From Saprospiraceae bacterium (GTDB lineage: Bacteria; Bacteroidota; Bacteroidia; Chitinophagales; Saprospiraceae), in NCBI GenBank assembly GCA_024103005.1, contig JAGFJA010000075.1:36489-100488 (forward strand): 64,000 bases of DNA. The letters are read 5' to 3'. The notes under the pieces were generated by a model. The model ran no database searches, had not been told where the DNA came from, and was given only the letters and a program-made list of their open reading frames with translations. This document shows positions 18,579 to 27,225 of the stretch, piece after piece. A program made the position numbers and the translations under genes. The number at the start of each line of letters is the position of its first letter. Within the stretch, counting starts at the first letter, position 1.

Positions 18579-19562
18579 ATGATAAAGGCAGGGATTACAG
18601 GTGTGGAAGGTTATGTCCCGGACACCATTCTATCTAATGCTGATCTAGAAAAGATGGTAGATACCAATGATGAATGGATAAGGACCAGAACCGGTATCAA
18701 AGAAAGAAGAATTTTTAACAGTCCGGGCAAAGGTGTGAGCGATCTGGCATTACCTGCTGTGATTAAACTACTCGAAAGCACAAATACCAAGCCGGAAGAG
18801 GTCGAACTGGTGATCTTTGCAACAGTTACCGCGGATTTTGTGTTCCCGGATACTGCCAACATATTGTGTGACAAGGTAGGTATGAAAAATGCCTTTGGCT
18901 TCGATGTTAATGCCGCCTGTAGCGGATTTTTGTTTGCACTGACGACAGCCGCACAGTTTATTATGACCGGTACTTACAAAAAAGTTATTGTAGTGGGTGC
19001 CGACGTAATGTCCTCTATCGTGGATTATACGGACCGGGCGACTTGTATCATCTTTGGGGATGGTGCCGGAGCTGTGATGCTGGAACCATTTGATGACGGT
19101 ACCGGATTACAAGATTCTATTTTGAAAGGTGACGGTGCCGGAAGACACGTACTCCACATGAAAGCCGGAGGTTCGGTGAAGCCTGCCAGTCACGAAACAG
19201 TTGATGCTCGTGAACATTATGTGTATCAAGAGGGCAAGCATGTGTTTAAACATGCAGTCCAGGGAATGGCAAGTACAGTAAGTGAGATCATGAAACGCAA
19301 CAACCTCACAAATGATGATATCGCCTGGCTTGTTCCGCATCAGGCAAATATGCGCATCATTACCTCGGTGTCAGAACAACTGGATTTTCCTCTTGAGAAA
19401 ATAATGATAAATATCGAAAAATACGGAAACACAACGTCAGGAACTATCCCTCTTTGTCTTTGGGAATGGAAGGACAAAATACAAAAGGGTGACAATATTA
19501 TCCTTACAGCCTTCGGCGGCGGTTTCACATGGGGCTCCACCCTGATAAAATGGTCTGTATGA
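18579..19562 (+). CDS. fabH: Beta-ketoacyl-ACP synthase III (FabH)
   Basis: A 327-residue condensing enzyme that starts fatty-acid synthesis from acyl-CoA and malonyl-ACP. The catalytic triad is visible: Cys114 in VNAACSGFLFAL, His254 in WLVPHQANMRII, Asn284 in YGNTTSGTIPLCL. The thiolase-fold markers DEWIRTRTGIKERR near the start and GGGFTWGSTLIKW at the end are intact. Start ATG 18579. A strong terminator follows 28 bp after the stop. Confidence 0.96.
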   Translation: MIKAGITGVEGYVPDTILSNADLEKMVDTNDEWIRTRTGIKERRIFNSPGKGVSDLALPAVIKLLESTNTKPEEVELVIFATVTADFVFPDTANILCDKVGMKNAFGFDVNAACSGFLFALTTAAQFIMTGTYKKVIVVGADVMSSIVDYTDRATCIIFGDGAGAVMLEPFDDGTGLQDSILKGDGAGRHVLHMKAGGSVKPASHETVDAREHYVYQEGKHVFKHAVQGMASTVSEIMKRNNLTNDDIAWLVPHQANMRIITSVSEQLDFPLEKIMINIEKYGNTTSGTIPLCLWEWKDKIQKGDNIILTAFGGGFTWGSTLIKWSV

Positions 19563-19590
19563 TTTGATAATTAATCCGATCAAAAAATTT

Positions 19591-19629
19591 CCCGCATCTG
19601 GACTGTCATAGCTTAGATGCGGGATTTTT
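19591..19629 (+). terminator. Rho-independent terminator after fabH
   Basis: CCCGCATCT (19591-19599) pairs with AGATGCGGG (19615-19623), followed by ATTTTTG. An A/T-rich left flank (AAAAAATTT) means it could also stop transcripts of the small minus-strand gene at 19692-19814. Confidence 0.9.
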
Positions 19630-19691
19630 GTTAAAATATTTTGTAATAAGGCAAGTAAAAAGTATGTTATATTCGGAATAATATCTTCCGT

Positions 19692-19814
19692 TTATACCGG
19701 AAATTGCATTACAAAGATCCATATAGCAATGAGGATAAGTACAATCGCCCAGACACGTACATCTCGTAAAGCTTCCATCAATAATTCTTTGACTTCTTTT
19801 GTTACTGGTTTCAT
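19692..19814 (-). CDS. Small single-span membrane protein (40 aa)
   Basis: An ATG at 19814 opens a 40-codon frame. A charged amphipathic N-terminal half (MKPVTKEVKELLMEALRDVR) is followed by one membrane span of about 20 residues beginning VWAIVLILIAIWIFV. It ends TAA at 19692-19694. It is convergent with fabH and shares its terminator. Charged-helix-then-span is a typical small regulatory membrane protein layout. No family is recognised. Confidence 0.5.
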   Translation of the reverse strand: MKPVTKEVKELLMEALRDVRVWAIVLILIAIWIFVMQFPV

Positions 19815-19985
19815 GACTCAATTTTTTATTTGTCGTCAATCGGCTAAAAAAAGGGACTTAACTTATACCTTAATATAATGCAAAAATGATACCATAACAT
19901 TTATTTTTAATATTTGTGCAGAAGTAACCGCCCTGCCTGCCTTATGTTATTTTTTTCTATGTTTGAATATCATGATATTAAAGTA

Positions 19986-20016
19986 TTTCAGATTTGTTTT
20001 TGATGACTTACCTTTG
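19986..20016 (+). promoter_or_regulatory. Predicted promoter for the TonB-receptor operon
   Basis: TACCTTTG at 20009-20016 is a full match to TAnnTTTG. TTTC at 19986-19989 gives a 19-nt spacer. The receptor start codon is 53 nt further on. Confidence 0.5.
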
Positions 20017-20069
20017 AGGTTTCCAATTTTTGTTATTCAGATTAACCAACCACCAATCTGACTTGAATT

Positions 20070-22400
20070 ATGAGAATAGTTTTCATACTGCTTTTTACCG
20101 AAGTTCTCCTTTCTTATGCATGTCATGCACAGAGTAATCAGGTGACCTTTCACGGTATAGTTACCGACAGCCTCACCGGAGAGACCCTGATAGGTGTGAG
20201 GATTTCAGCACCGGGAACAGAAAGTTCAACGGCATCCAATGAATACGGATTTTATTCCCTCTCCTTTCCTCCCGGAGATTCCGTCCGGTTAACAGCCAAT
20301 TATATCGGTATGCAGACCTGGTCGCGAAAGCTGCCAGCTTCGTCCGACCTAAAGATTAATATCAGTATGAAACAGGGAAGCATCGATCTGAAGGAAGTGG
20401 TCATTACTGCCGGCCAACTTAAAGAACGACTGACAGATACCCAGATGGGCTTTGAACAGATTTCTGCTAAGACAAGCAAAGTCCTGCCTGCGCTGTTCGG
20501 TGAAGTTGACATCATCAAGACCTTACAGCTCAAAGCCGGTGTCTCATCAGGTTCTGAAGGCAGTACCGGTCTCTTTGTAAGAGGTGGGGCTGCTGATCAG
20601 AATCTTATTCTCCTGGATGAAGCCACGGTATTCAACGCCAACCATCTATTCGGTTTTTTCTCGACATTCAACGCCGATGCCATCAAGGATGTGCGTATGT
20701 ATAAAGGCGGCTTTCCGGCTCAGTATGGCGGGCGCCTTTCTTCGGTGATTGATGTGCGAATGAAAGATGGTAACACCCAATCTTTCTCCGGCTCAGGCGG
20801 CATAGGTCTGATTACTTCCAGATTAACCCTTGAAGGTCCGATAGGCAATGAACACAACGCCTTTATCGTGTCCGGCAGACGCACCTATGTCGATCTGATA
20901 ACCAATGCCATCAACCATAGTAAACGCAACGATCCCGACTGGAACAAAATCCCGGGATACAATTTTTACGATCTGAACGCCAAGGTCAATACGAAGCTGA
21001 GCGATAAAGACAGACTGTATCTGAGTGGATACTTTGGCAGTGATAATTTTGCACTAAAAGACAGTACCTTGGATCTTGGCTTCTCATGGGGCAATGCCAC
21101 CCTGACTGCAAGGTGGAATCACATCTTCAGTCCAAAGTTGTTTGCTAATACTTCCTTTATCTTTTCTGACTATAAGTATAATATATCCAATGAAGTTAGT
21201 GGCTTTAATTTCTCTTTGGGAAGCAGGATTAAAAACATAGGCTTTAAGACGGATTTTGACTATAACCTCAATAGTAAACATTCATTAAAGGCAGGGCTCT
21301 CTGCCACACACTTTGCTTTTACGGTGGGTCGCCTCAAAGCCGGTTCGGATGACGGCAGCATCTCATTTAGCAGTGGAATAGACAGAGCAGGCAATGAATT
21401 TGCGGGCTATGTCAGTAATGAAATGCAAATCATTCCGAAGATGAAGCTGAATGCGGGTGTACGTTTGTCTGCATGGAATCAGAAAGATTTTTGGGATGCA
21501 GGTATTGAACCCCGGTTGTCTTTAGTCTATGAGGCGGATACAAAATGGTCTGTCAAGGCCGGTTATGCCCGTATGAAGCAATATATTCATCTGGTCTCCA
21601 ATTCCGGTGTGTCTCTGCCGACCGATGTCTGGTATCCTTCCACTGATATCGTCCGGCCACAGCGGTCCGACCAGCTGTCTGTCGGCTTGAATTACTTACT
21701 GGCGCCCGGTCTCCTCCTTACCAATGAATATTATTATAAATGGCTGAAAAATCAGGTGGACTTCAGAGATGGGGCCAACCTCTTTCTGAATGACGAGATA
21801 GAAAAAGAGTTTGTTTTTGGCCGCGGTTATGCCTATGGAACTGAAGTGAGTATCGAAAAGCAGGGCGGACCCTTGACCGGTTGGATCGCCTATACACTTG
21901 CCTTTGTAAGACGTGGTGATTTTCCAGGCATCATGGATGGGCGATATTTTTCACCCAAATATGATCGCCGCCACGACGTCAAAGTGGTTGCTTCCTATGA
22001 GATAAACCGAAGGTGGACGGCCTCCGCTTCATGGGTCTTCGGGTCGGGTGATCTTGCCTGGCTTCCCGGAGGAAGAGCCGTTTTTCAGGACACAAAGGGC
22101 GGAACCTTTAGCCCGGTAACGCCTGTTTACGGCGATCGCAACACTTTCAGGCTGCCTCCGTACCACCGGGGTGACCTGAGTATTATCTATACAATGTTTC
22201 CACGGTGGGGGAAGAGCAATCTTAATCTGAGTATTTACAATGTATATAACCGGCGCAATCCTTATTTTCTCACTTTGGAGACCCAATATGTTACAAGGGT
22301 ACAGGATGGGGTGACCATCAGAATACCTGAAAAAATCGTCGCACGACAGATTTCATTATTTCCGGTTTTACCATCTATCACATGGAACTTTACTTTCTAA
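20070..22400 (+). CDS. TonB-dependent receptor with carboxypeptidase-like N-terminal domain
   Basis: A 776-residue outer-membrane transporter. Signal peptide (about 1-21), a carboxypeptidase-regulatory-like beta-sandwich (about 25-105, FHGIVTDSLTGETLIGVRIS), a plug domain (about 125-225) with GLFVRGGAADQNLILLDEAT and YKGGFPAQYGGRLSSVIDVR, and then a beta-barrel to a C-terminal aromatic residue. It moves an unknown ligand with TonB/ExbBD energy. The downstream gene (10-bp gap) is a DUF4249 lipoprotein, a pairing that is frequent in Bacteroidota and unlike the SusC/SusD glycan pair. Ligand not predictable. Confidence 0.93.
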   Translation: MRIVFILLFTEVLLSYACHAQSNQVTFHGIVTDSLTGETLIGVRISAPGTESSTASNEYGFYSLSFPPGDSVRLTANYIGMQTWSRKLPASSDLKINISMKQGSIDLKEVVITAGQLKERLTDTQMGFEQISAKTSKVLPALFGEVDIIKTLQLKAGVSSGSEGSTGLFVRGGAADQNLILLDEATVFNANHLFGFFSTFNADAIKDVRMYKGGFPAQYGGRLSSVIDVRMKDGNTQSFSGSGGIGLITSRLTLEGPIGNEHNAFIVSGRRTYVDLITNAINHSKRNDPDWNKIPGYNFYDLNAKVNTKLSDKDRLYLSGYFGSDNFALKDSTLDLGFSWGNATLTARWNHIFSPKLFANTSFIFSDYKYNISNEVSGFNFSLGSRIKNIGFKTDFDYNLNSKHSLKAGLSATHFAFTVGRLKAGSDDGSISFSSGIDRAGNEFAGYVSNEMQIIPKMKLNAGVRLSAWNQKDFWDAGIEPRLSLVYEADTKWSVKAGYARMKQYIHLVSNSGVSLPTDVWYPSTDIVRPQRSDQLSVGLNYLLAPGLLLTNEYYYKWLKNQVDFRDGANLFLNDEIEKEFVFGRGYAYGTEVSIEKQGGPLTGWIAYTLAFVRRGDFPGIMDGRYFSPKYDRRHDVKVVASYEINRRWTASASWVFGSGDLAWLPGGRAVFQDTKGGTFSPVTPVYGDRNTFRLPPYHRGDLSIIYTMFPRWGKSNLNLSIYNVYNRRNPYFLTLETQYVTRVQDGVTIRIPEKIVARQISLFPVLPSITWNFTF

Positions 22401-22410
22401 AGTCATTATC

Positions 22411-23268
22411 ATGAAGCAAATATCATTTATACTGATCATTTTCCTTGCCCTAACTTCCTGCAACCTCAATAAAATCGTCGAGATCGAATTGCCGGCATAC
22501 ACCGATCAACCCGTCGTGGAATGTTACCTAATCCCGGGGCAGCGGTATGAACTGCTGCTCACCCACAGCAACAGCTTTTTCGACCCGCTGACAGGAAGCG
22601 AACCGGCTGCCTTCCTGCAATCCATCCTTGAATCCGGCGCCCGTGTAACCATCATTCATGGAGGAGATACCATTGAACTGAAGGAAAAACTGGAGCTGAA
22701 TTCCATTTCCGGATTTGTATCTAATTATTCCAATGATACCCTTGTTCCTGAAGATTTTACAGACACTTTTCATTTGCATATTGTCCTTTCCAACGGCTCA
22801 GTGATTAACTCTTCTACCGTTATACCGCATATTGCATCCCTCGACAGTACCCGGGTTGATTATGCCAATAACCGTAAAACCCGGGCAACCGTACTTGCCT
22901 ATCACAGGGATAATCCGGACACTGAAGATTATTACAGGAGAATGATACACATCAATTCACTTGACAGTCTGCCATTGCAAAATTATACGACAGATGATAA
23001 AATAAATCATTCAGAGGAAGTAGCCTTTGGTGCCATCTATGAGAGAAAAGATAAACAGCCGGTTATTGGCGATACCATGATAATTTCGCTTAGTCACATC
23101 ACAAAGGAATATCATGAATTTTTTACAAGTATAACCAATGCCAACCTCGCCAATGGCAATCCTTTCGGACAGCCGGGTCAGATTAAATCCAATGTTGCAG
23201 GCGCTTCCAACCCGATTGGAATATTCACCGGCTTTGTCAGCCGGAGAGATACAGTGATTTTTCAATAG
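22411..23268 (+). CDS. DUF4249 lipoprotein
   Basis: A 285-residue lipoprotein with lipobox LTSC (Cys about 17) followed by NLNKIVEIELPAYTDQPVVE, the family start. The middle is beta-rich. The end contains NPFGQPGQIKSNVAGASNPI and then GIFTGFVSRRDTVIF, matching the usual DUF4249 ending, so it is probably complete although at the short end of the range. DUF4249 proteins are encoded next to TonB receptors and are presumed surface ligand-binding partners. Co-transcribed with the receptor (10-bp gap). Confidence 0.85.
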   Translation: MKQISFILIIFLALTSCNLNKIVEIELPAYTDQPVVECYLIPGQRYELLLTHSNSFFDPLTGSEPAAFLQSILESGARVTIIHGGDTIELKEKLELNSISGFVSNYSNDTLVPEDFTDTFHLHIVLSNGSVINSSTVIPHIASLDSTRVDYANNRKTRATVLAYHRDNPDTEDYYRRMIHINSLDSLPLQNYTTDDKINHSEEVAFGAIYERKDKQPVIGDTMIISLSHITKEYHEFFTSITNANLANGNPFGQPGQIKSNVAGASNPIGIFTGFVSRRDTVIFQ

Positions 23269-23634
23269 TGAATTTATTCCGCCTGTTTGTTGCCAAAATG
23301 GAAAGTACAAGCATTAGGCAATAGTAAGTTCTGTGGGAAACGGACTTTATGGATTTAGCGAAGGAGTTGGTGAACCGCCAAAAATTTGCGATGAATTATA
23401 CAGTGAAACGTCAGCGGATCCTTTTGAACCGGGCTTTAAGTATTTTGAGTAATTCATTGTCGAAGAAACGTTAAGAACTCATCGCGGTACCTTTTTTATC
23501 AGGCAAAAAGTAAATATGTTCAAGGTGTCGATTCAGTTAAAACCGACTTGCTTTGATCTTAATAGATGATAGCTTCGCATCTTAAGGTATAAAAGTGCAA
23601 TTTCTTAAACATGGAGTTTCTTAATCAATTTTCT
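23269..23634. other. Intergenic region with an unassigned open stretch
   Basis: About 365 bp. On the plus strand a frame open from 23318 to TAA at 23450-23452 reads like protein (YGFSEGVGEPPKICDELYSE) but has only a GTG at 23333 as start. It may be the tail of a decayed gene. A second frame (23349-23474, 41 codons, ATG start) overlaps it and looks less convincing. No terminator was identified. Confidence 0.3.
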
Positions 23635-24198
23635 TTATTTCTTCTTATTGTAAATAGAATCAGATTTTTGGCGGCGATCTATTTCGTTGATAGTCTTAAT
23701 ATTATTTTCAAATGAGCGATCAAATACCTCCTCCGTATTGCGTAACAAGGCAGTGAAGCCCTGATCGATTTTTTCTACAACGGGAAAGATAACGGATTGG
23801 TCAAAAGCAGATTTTTTAAGTATTTTTAAATTAATTAACCTGCCTGAAACAAAACTGACAATCAATAAGATAAACATCGACAATATCAAGCCGCCTGTAA
23901 TCTTAGTTACCTGCTTCATTGAGTTGGCCTTGACCCATCCTTCTATTTTCTTGGATAAAAACCTGTAAACCAAAATGACGGTGACCAGGACGAGCAAAAA
24001 GCCGATCACAAAATATACCAGAGTTATATTGGCAAATGTATTTTCCATGAACAGAAAAACAATGGGAAATAGTTTTAATGCAAGCAGGAAAGCACCGATG
24101 AGCAGCAAGACCTTTAGCACGACTCCAAATACGCCATTTGTATAACCTGCATAGAATACCAGGCCTATCAGCAATACCAGGACAATATCGATTATCAT
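23635..24198 (-). CDS. CvpA-family membrane protein
   Basis: A 187-residue protein with four N-terminal membrane spans (starting MIIDIVLVLLIGLVFYAGY, then spans near 27-45, 58-82 and 104-120) and a charged cytoplasmic tail from about 135. The first helix and the following GVFGVVLKVLLL fit the CvpA family (colicin V production protein). The role in Bacteroidota is unclear; E. coli CvpA affects colicin V export and envelope stress. It follows the mevalonate decarboxylase on the same strand 66 bp downstream. Confidence 0.75.
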   Translation of the reverse strand: MIIDIVLVLLIGLVFYAGYTNGVFGVVLKVLLLIGAFLLALKLFPIVFLFMENTFANITLVYFVIGFLLVLVTVILVYRFLSKKIEGWVKANSMKQVTKITGGLILSMFILLIVSFVSGRLINLKILKKSAFDQSVIFPVVEKIDQGFTALLRNTEEVFDRSFENNIKTINEIDRRQKSDSIYNKKK

Positions 24199-24264
24199 GA
24201 CCTTTCTTTTTTAACGTGATTATCTCTGATATGAACGGATTGGCTCATGGGTATATTTGTTTCG

Positions 24265-25353
24265 TTATAGCTGTATGGGTCCGGCGCCTACCTTGTCCGG
24301 AATGTAGGCACCATTGACGCAGTGTGTCAGGAGTTGATTTTGGATAAAATTCTTGACAGTAGATGCACATTCGTCGGGATACAGGAGGTGTAGATTTGGG
24401 CCTGCATCCAGTGTAAAGTACAGCGGTACTTTCTGTTCGTCACGCCATCGAACCAATTTCTCAATGGCAGCCAGGGTATTGGCCTTTATGAGCAGGTAAG
24501 GCGGATTGGAAAGCATCATGAGCCCGTGCAAACTATATGCTTCCTGTTCGACTAAAACACCCATGGCTTCTACATCGCCTGCTTTCAGGATTCCTATCAA
24601 TCGTTTCAATCTGGCATTGACGGTCATATATCTTGTTTCGGCATAGGGATTATGATCCATCAGTTTGTGCCCGGCAGACGATGAGATACTTTTTTCATCC
24701 TTACTGATAATCAGGATATCGTCGTGAAACGTTGTAAATACAGGATGCAGGTGATGTCCCCAGCCGATTGCATATTCATTTGATGAGTCTATGGCATCCG
24801 GTGTCTCACCCCAGAGTGCTGCCCTTGCGAATATCGATCTACAGGCACTGCCTGAGCCAAGCCGAGCAATATAAGACGCTTTTCGTTCAAATTCCTCATC
24901 ACTGCTCAATGTACCGAACAGCTCGTCTTCCATGGTACACAGACAAAGGGCAAGGGCGCTCATGGAGGAGGCAGAGGAGGCTATTCCGGCTGAATGAGGA
25001 AAGCTATTGCTTGAGAATATCGTGAGGTCAATCTGACTTAAAAACGGGTAAATAGGCAACAGGGAAGTTAGGAATTTTTCAATTTTCTGGCTGAATGCCT
25101 TATTGTGCTCCTTGTGGAACATAAAATCCACAGCTACACCGGGGCGGTCACTCATCTTGGGACCATATTCCAGAATAGTCTCCGTATAGGCGGCATCCAG
25201 TGTAAAACTCAGGGACGGATTGCGAGGCATCTGCGGTTCGTACTTACCCCAATACTTGATTAAGGCTATGTTGGATGGACTCCTCCAGGTGATTTTGCCG
25301 GATCTTACCTTGCCGGGTTGAACTACGAGTTTTGGATTGTGATAGTCTGTCAT
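24265..25353 (-). CDS. mvaD: Diphosphomevalonate decarboxylase
   Basis: A 362-residue GHMP-fold enzyme converting mevalonate diphosphate to isopentenyl diphosphate with ATP. SPSNIALIKYWGKYE (about 24-38), the SFTLDAAYTET loop and HSAGIASSASSMSALALCL (ATP-binding GHMP motif) are family-specific, as is ARLGSGSACRSIF. Cytoplasmic. ATG 25353 (MTDYHNPKLVV) is preferred over ATG 25476 because the extra 41 residues are not conserved-looking. The gene shows that this organism uses the mevalonate route rather than MEP, as in flavobacteria and Saprospira relatives. Confidence 0.93.
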   Translation of the reverse strand: MTDYHNPKLVVQPGKVRSGKITWRSPSNIALIKYWGKYEPQMPRNPSLSFTLDAAYTETILEYGPKMSDRPGVAVDFMFHKEHNKAFSQKIEKFLTSLLPIYPFLSQIDLTIFSSNSFPHSAGIASSASSMSALALCLCTMEDELFGTLSSDEEFERKASYIARLGSGSACRSIFARAALWGETPDAIDSSNEYAIGWGHHLHPVFTTFHDDILIISKDEKSISSSAGHKLMDHNPYAETRYMTVNARLKRLIGILKAGDVEAMGVLVEQEAYSLHGLMMLSNPPYLLIKANTLAAIEKLVRWRDEQKVPLYFTLDAGPNLHLLYPDECASTVKNFIQNQLLTHCVNGAYIPDKVGAGPIQL

Positions 25354-25565
25354 CGGAGTAAAAACTTTCCAAGGTGAAAGGTAAGGAAAATTTAGATTAG
25401 TTGACTGAAAATTAGAAATCAGAATTGTGCTGTCTTGTCTTAGACGCCGGAAAAAAGATGTGTTTTGATCGATCACATTTTCTATGGACTCATGGCATTA
25501 TTAATTTTTATCAGATAGTTATATCTTTGAGAAATATAATTTTTTCAAAATATTAAAGTTTAACT

Positions 25566-26342
25566 ATGCCCAAAAATATCAAACTGTCAAAGATTTCTAC
25601 CAAAGCGCCCAAAGGTCTGAAAAAAGGTAAAATAAAGGAAGTATGCAAAGAGCTCTATGATCAGATAGGTCACCTGCAGCACTTACTTTATGCAGAGAAA
25701 AAGCATTCCGTCTTAGTTGTTTTTCAGGGTTTGGACGCCAGTGGAAAAGATGGTGCGACCAAAAATGTCTTTTCAAAATGCAGTCCTCAGGGCATCCGTC
25801 TTGAGGCCTTCAAAAAGCCAAGCGAGGAAGAAATGCATCATGACTTCCTTTGGCGCATCCACGCCAATGCGCCCGAAAAAGGATTTATCCAGATATTCAA
25901 CAGATCACACTATGAAGACATTCTGGTTCAAAGAGTGCATCATTGGATCGACGAAGATCGTGTTCAGAAGCGGATGGCTGCTATCAATGCTTTTGAAGAA
26001 CTGTTGCAATTTGATAACAACACTACCATTCTCAAATTCTACCTTCACATCTCCAAAGGTTATCAGCTCAAGCAACTCAAGGAAAGAATCGATAATCCTG
26101 CCAAAAACTGGAAGCACAATCCCGGCGACTGGGAAGAGCGTAAGCTATGGGATGAATACATGAAAGCTTATGAATACGCCATCAACAACAGTTCCATCCC
26201 CTGGCACATCGTCCCTGTAGATGACCGCTGGTACCGCAATTACGTCATTGCCGACATCATGGTTAAGGAATTGTCTAAACTGAATATGAAACTTCCTGTA
26301 CTTGACAAAAACAGTTTACTTATCGAAAATCCTACAGATTAA
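25566..26342 (+). CDS. Polyphosphate kinase 2 family protein
   Basis: A 258-residue PPK2 enzyme that transfers phosphate between polyphosphate and nucleotides. Walker A is VVFQGLDASGKDGATKNV (about 50-67). RIHANAPEKGFIQIFNRSHYED (split: RIHANAPEKG, IFNRSHYED) carries the Walker B-like and lid residues, and ERIDNPAKNWKHNPGDWEER and PWHIVPVDDRWYRNYV complete the family. Size fits the single-domain class I/III group; the preferred nucleotide cannot be read. The stop codon is immediately followed by the next start (TAAATG). TATCTTTG at 25522-25529 is a likely promoter element. Confidence 0.92.
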   Translation: MPKNIKLSKISTKAPKGLKKGKIKEVCKELYDQIGHLQHLLYAEKKHSVLVVFQGLDASGKDGATKNVFSKCSPQGIRLEAFKKPSEEEMHHDFLWRIHANAPEKGFIQIFNRSHYEDILVQRVHHWIDEDRVQKRMAAINAFEELLQFDNNTTILKFYLHISKGYQLKQLKERIDNPAKNWKHNPGDWEERKLWDEYMKAYEYAINNSSIPWHIVPVDDRWYRNYVIADIMVKELSKLNMKLPVLDKNSLLIENPTD

Positions 26343-26759
26343 ATGAGTTCTCCCGAAAAGACACGTATCGATAAGTGGCTGTGGGCTATCCGGTTTTTTA
26401 AAACCCGCAGCCTCGCTACTGATGCTTGCTCAGGGGGAAAGGTTAGAATCAACAATGCTCCCGCCAAGGCATCGAGCCTTGTCAAGGTTAATGACGTCGT
26501 ACAATGCAATAAGGATCATATCAATTATCAACTTGTCGTCAAAGGAATCATCGAAAAAAGGGTAGGTGCGCCCATAGCCGTCACATGCTATGAAAATATC
26601 ACCCCTGAAGAAGAACTCAACAAGTTTGAAAAATGGTTTGTAGGTAAGTCTCCGACAGAGGTGAGAGACAAAGGAAGCGGCAGGCCGACTAAACGAGATC
26701 GCCGCGAAATAGACGAGTTTAAAGGTAGGTTTTATGAGGATGAAGAGGAACTGTTTTAG
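26343..26759 (+). CDS. S4-domain RNA-binding protein (Hsp15-like)
   Basis: A 138-residue protein with an N-terminal S4 domain: RIDKWLWAIRFFKTRSLATD (about 7-26), then CSGGKVRINNAPAKASSLVK. The C-terminal tail is charged, with GSGRPTKRDRREIDEFK. This matches the Hsp15/RqcH-associated S4 proteins that bind stalled 50S subunits. Translationally coupled to the PPK2 gene (no gap). Cytoplasmic. Confidence 0.9.
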   Translation: MSSPEKTRIDKWLWAIRFFKTRSLATDACSGGKVRINNAPAKASSLVKVNDVVQCNKDHINYQLVVKGIIEKRVGAPIAVTCYENITPEEELNKFEKWFVGKSPTEVRDKGSGRPTKRDRREIDEFKGRFYEDEEELF

Positions 26760-26924
26760 TGAAAATCGGGAAGGATTCCGGGTTAGGCAGCCTTTAACCC
26801 ATGAAAGTAAAAATTATATGTTATTTGTTACTTAATAAATAGTAAATTGATTAAAAATGATTTACTTTGCACTCTTAAAGAAAAATTAGGTATAGTTTTA
26901 ATCCCGCTAAATATCTGACATCTT

Positions 26925-27215
26925 ATGACTTATTCAACTTTTTCGTCTTTTGATTCGGAAGAAGATGTTTTATTAGCTGAATCAACCACTGTTAATCAAC
27001 AGGAATTAATTGTGTACAACGACGATTACAATACTTTTGAATGGGTGATTAATTGCTTTGTAGAGATACTCAAGCATACCTTTGAGCAAGCAGAGCAATT
27101 GTCTTATATCATTCACTTTACCGGTAAGGCTTCTGTAAAAATCGGTTCTTATTATACCTTAAAGCCCCTAAAAGAAGCACTTATAGACAAAGGACTTTCG
27201 GTTGTCATAGAATAA
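26925..27215 (+). CDS. clpS: ATP-dependent Clp protease adaptor ClpS
   Basis: A 96-residue ClpS. After a flexible, acidic N-terminal extension (about 1-25) comes the core: QELIVYNDDYNTFEWVINCF, where the NDD..TF segment forms part of the N-degron pocket, then HTFEQAEQLSYIIHFTGKAS and the closing LKPLKEALIDKGLSVVIE. It delivers proteins with destabilising N-terminal residues to ClpAP-type proteases. The gene lies 10 bp before aat, the transferase that creates such N-termini. Confidence 0.92.
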   Translation: MTYSTFSSFDSEEDVLLAESTTVNQQELIVYNDDYNTFEWVINCFVEILKHTFEQAEQLSYIIHFTGKASVKIGSYYTLKPLKEALIDKGLSVVIE

Positions 27216-27225
27216 TTTTTCGGAC

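Noticed and set aside
22411..23268. DUF4249 gene as truncated
   Set aside because: It is short for the family, but the ending GIFTGFVSRRDTVIF resembles the usual C-terminus, so it is treated as complete.
23349..23474. 41-codon ATG frame after DUF4249
   Set aside because: Composition is unconvincing and it overlaps another open frame with more protein-like sequence.
26780..26803. Hairpin GGGTTA...TAACCC after the S4 gene
   Set aside because: The stem is real but no T-run follows, so a terminator cannot be claimed.
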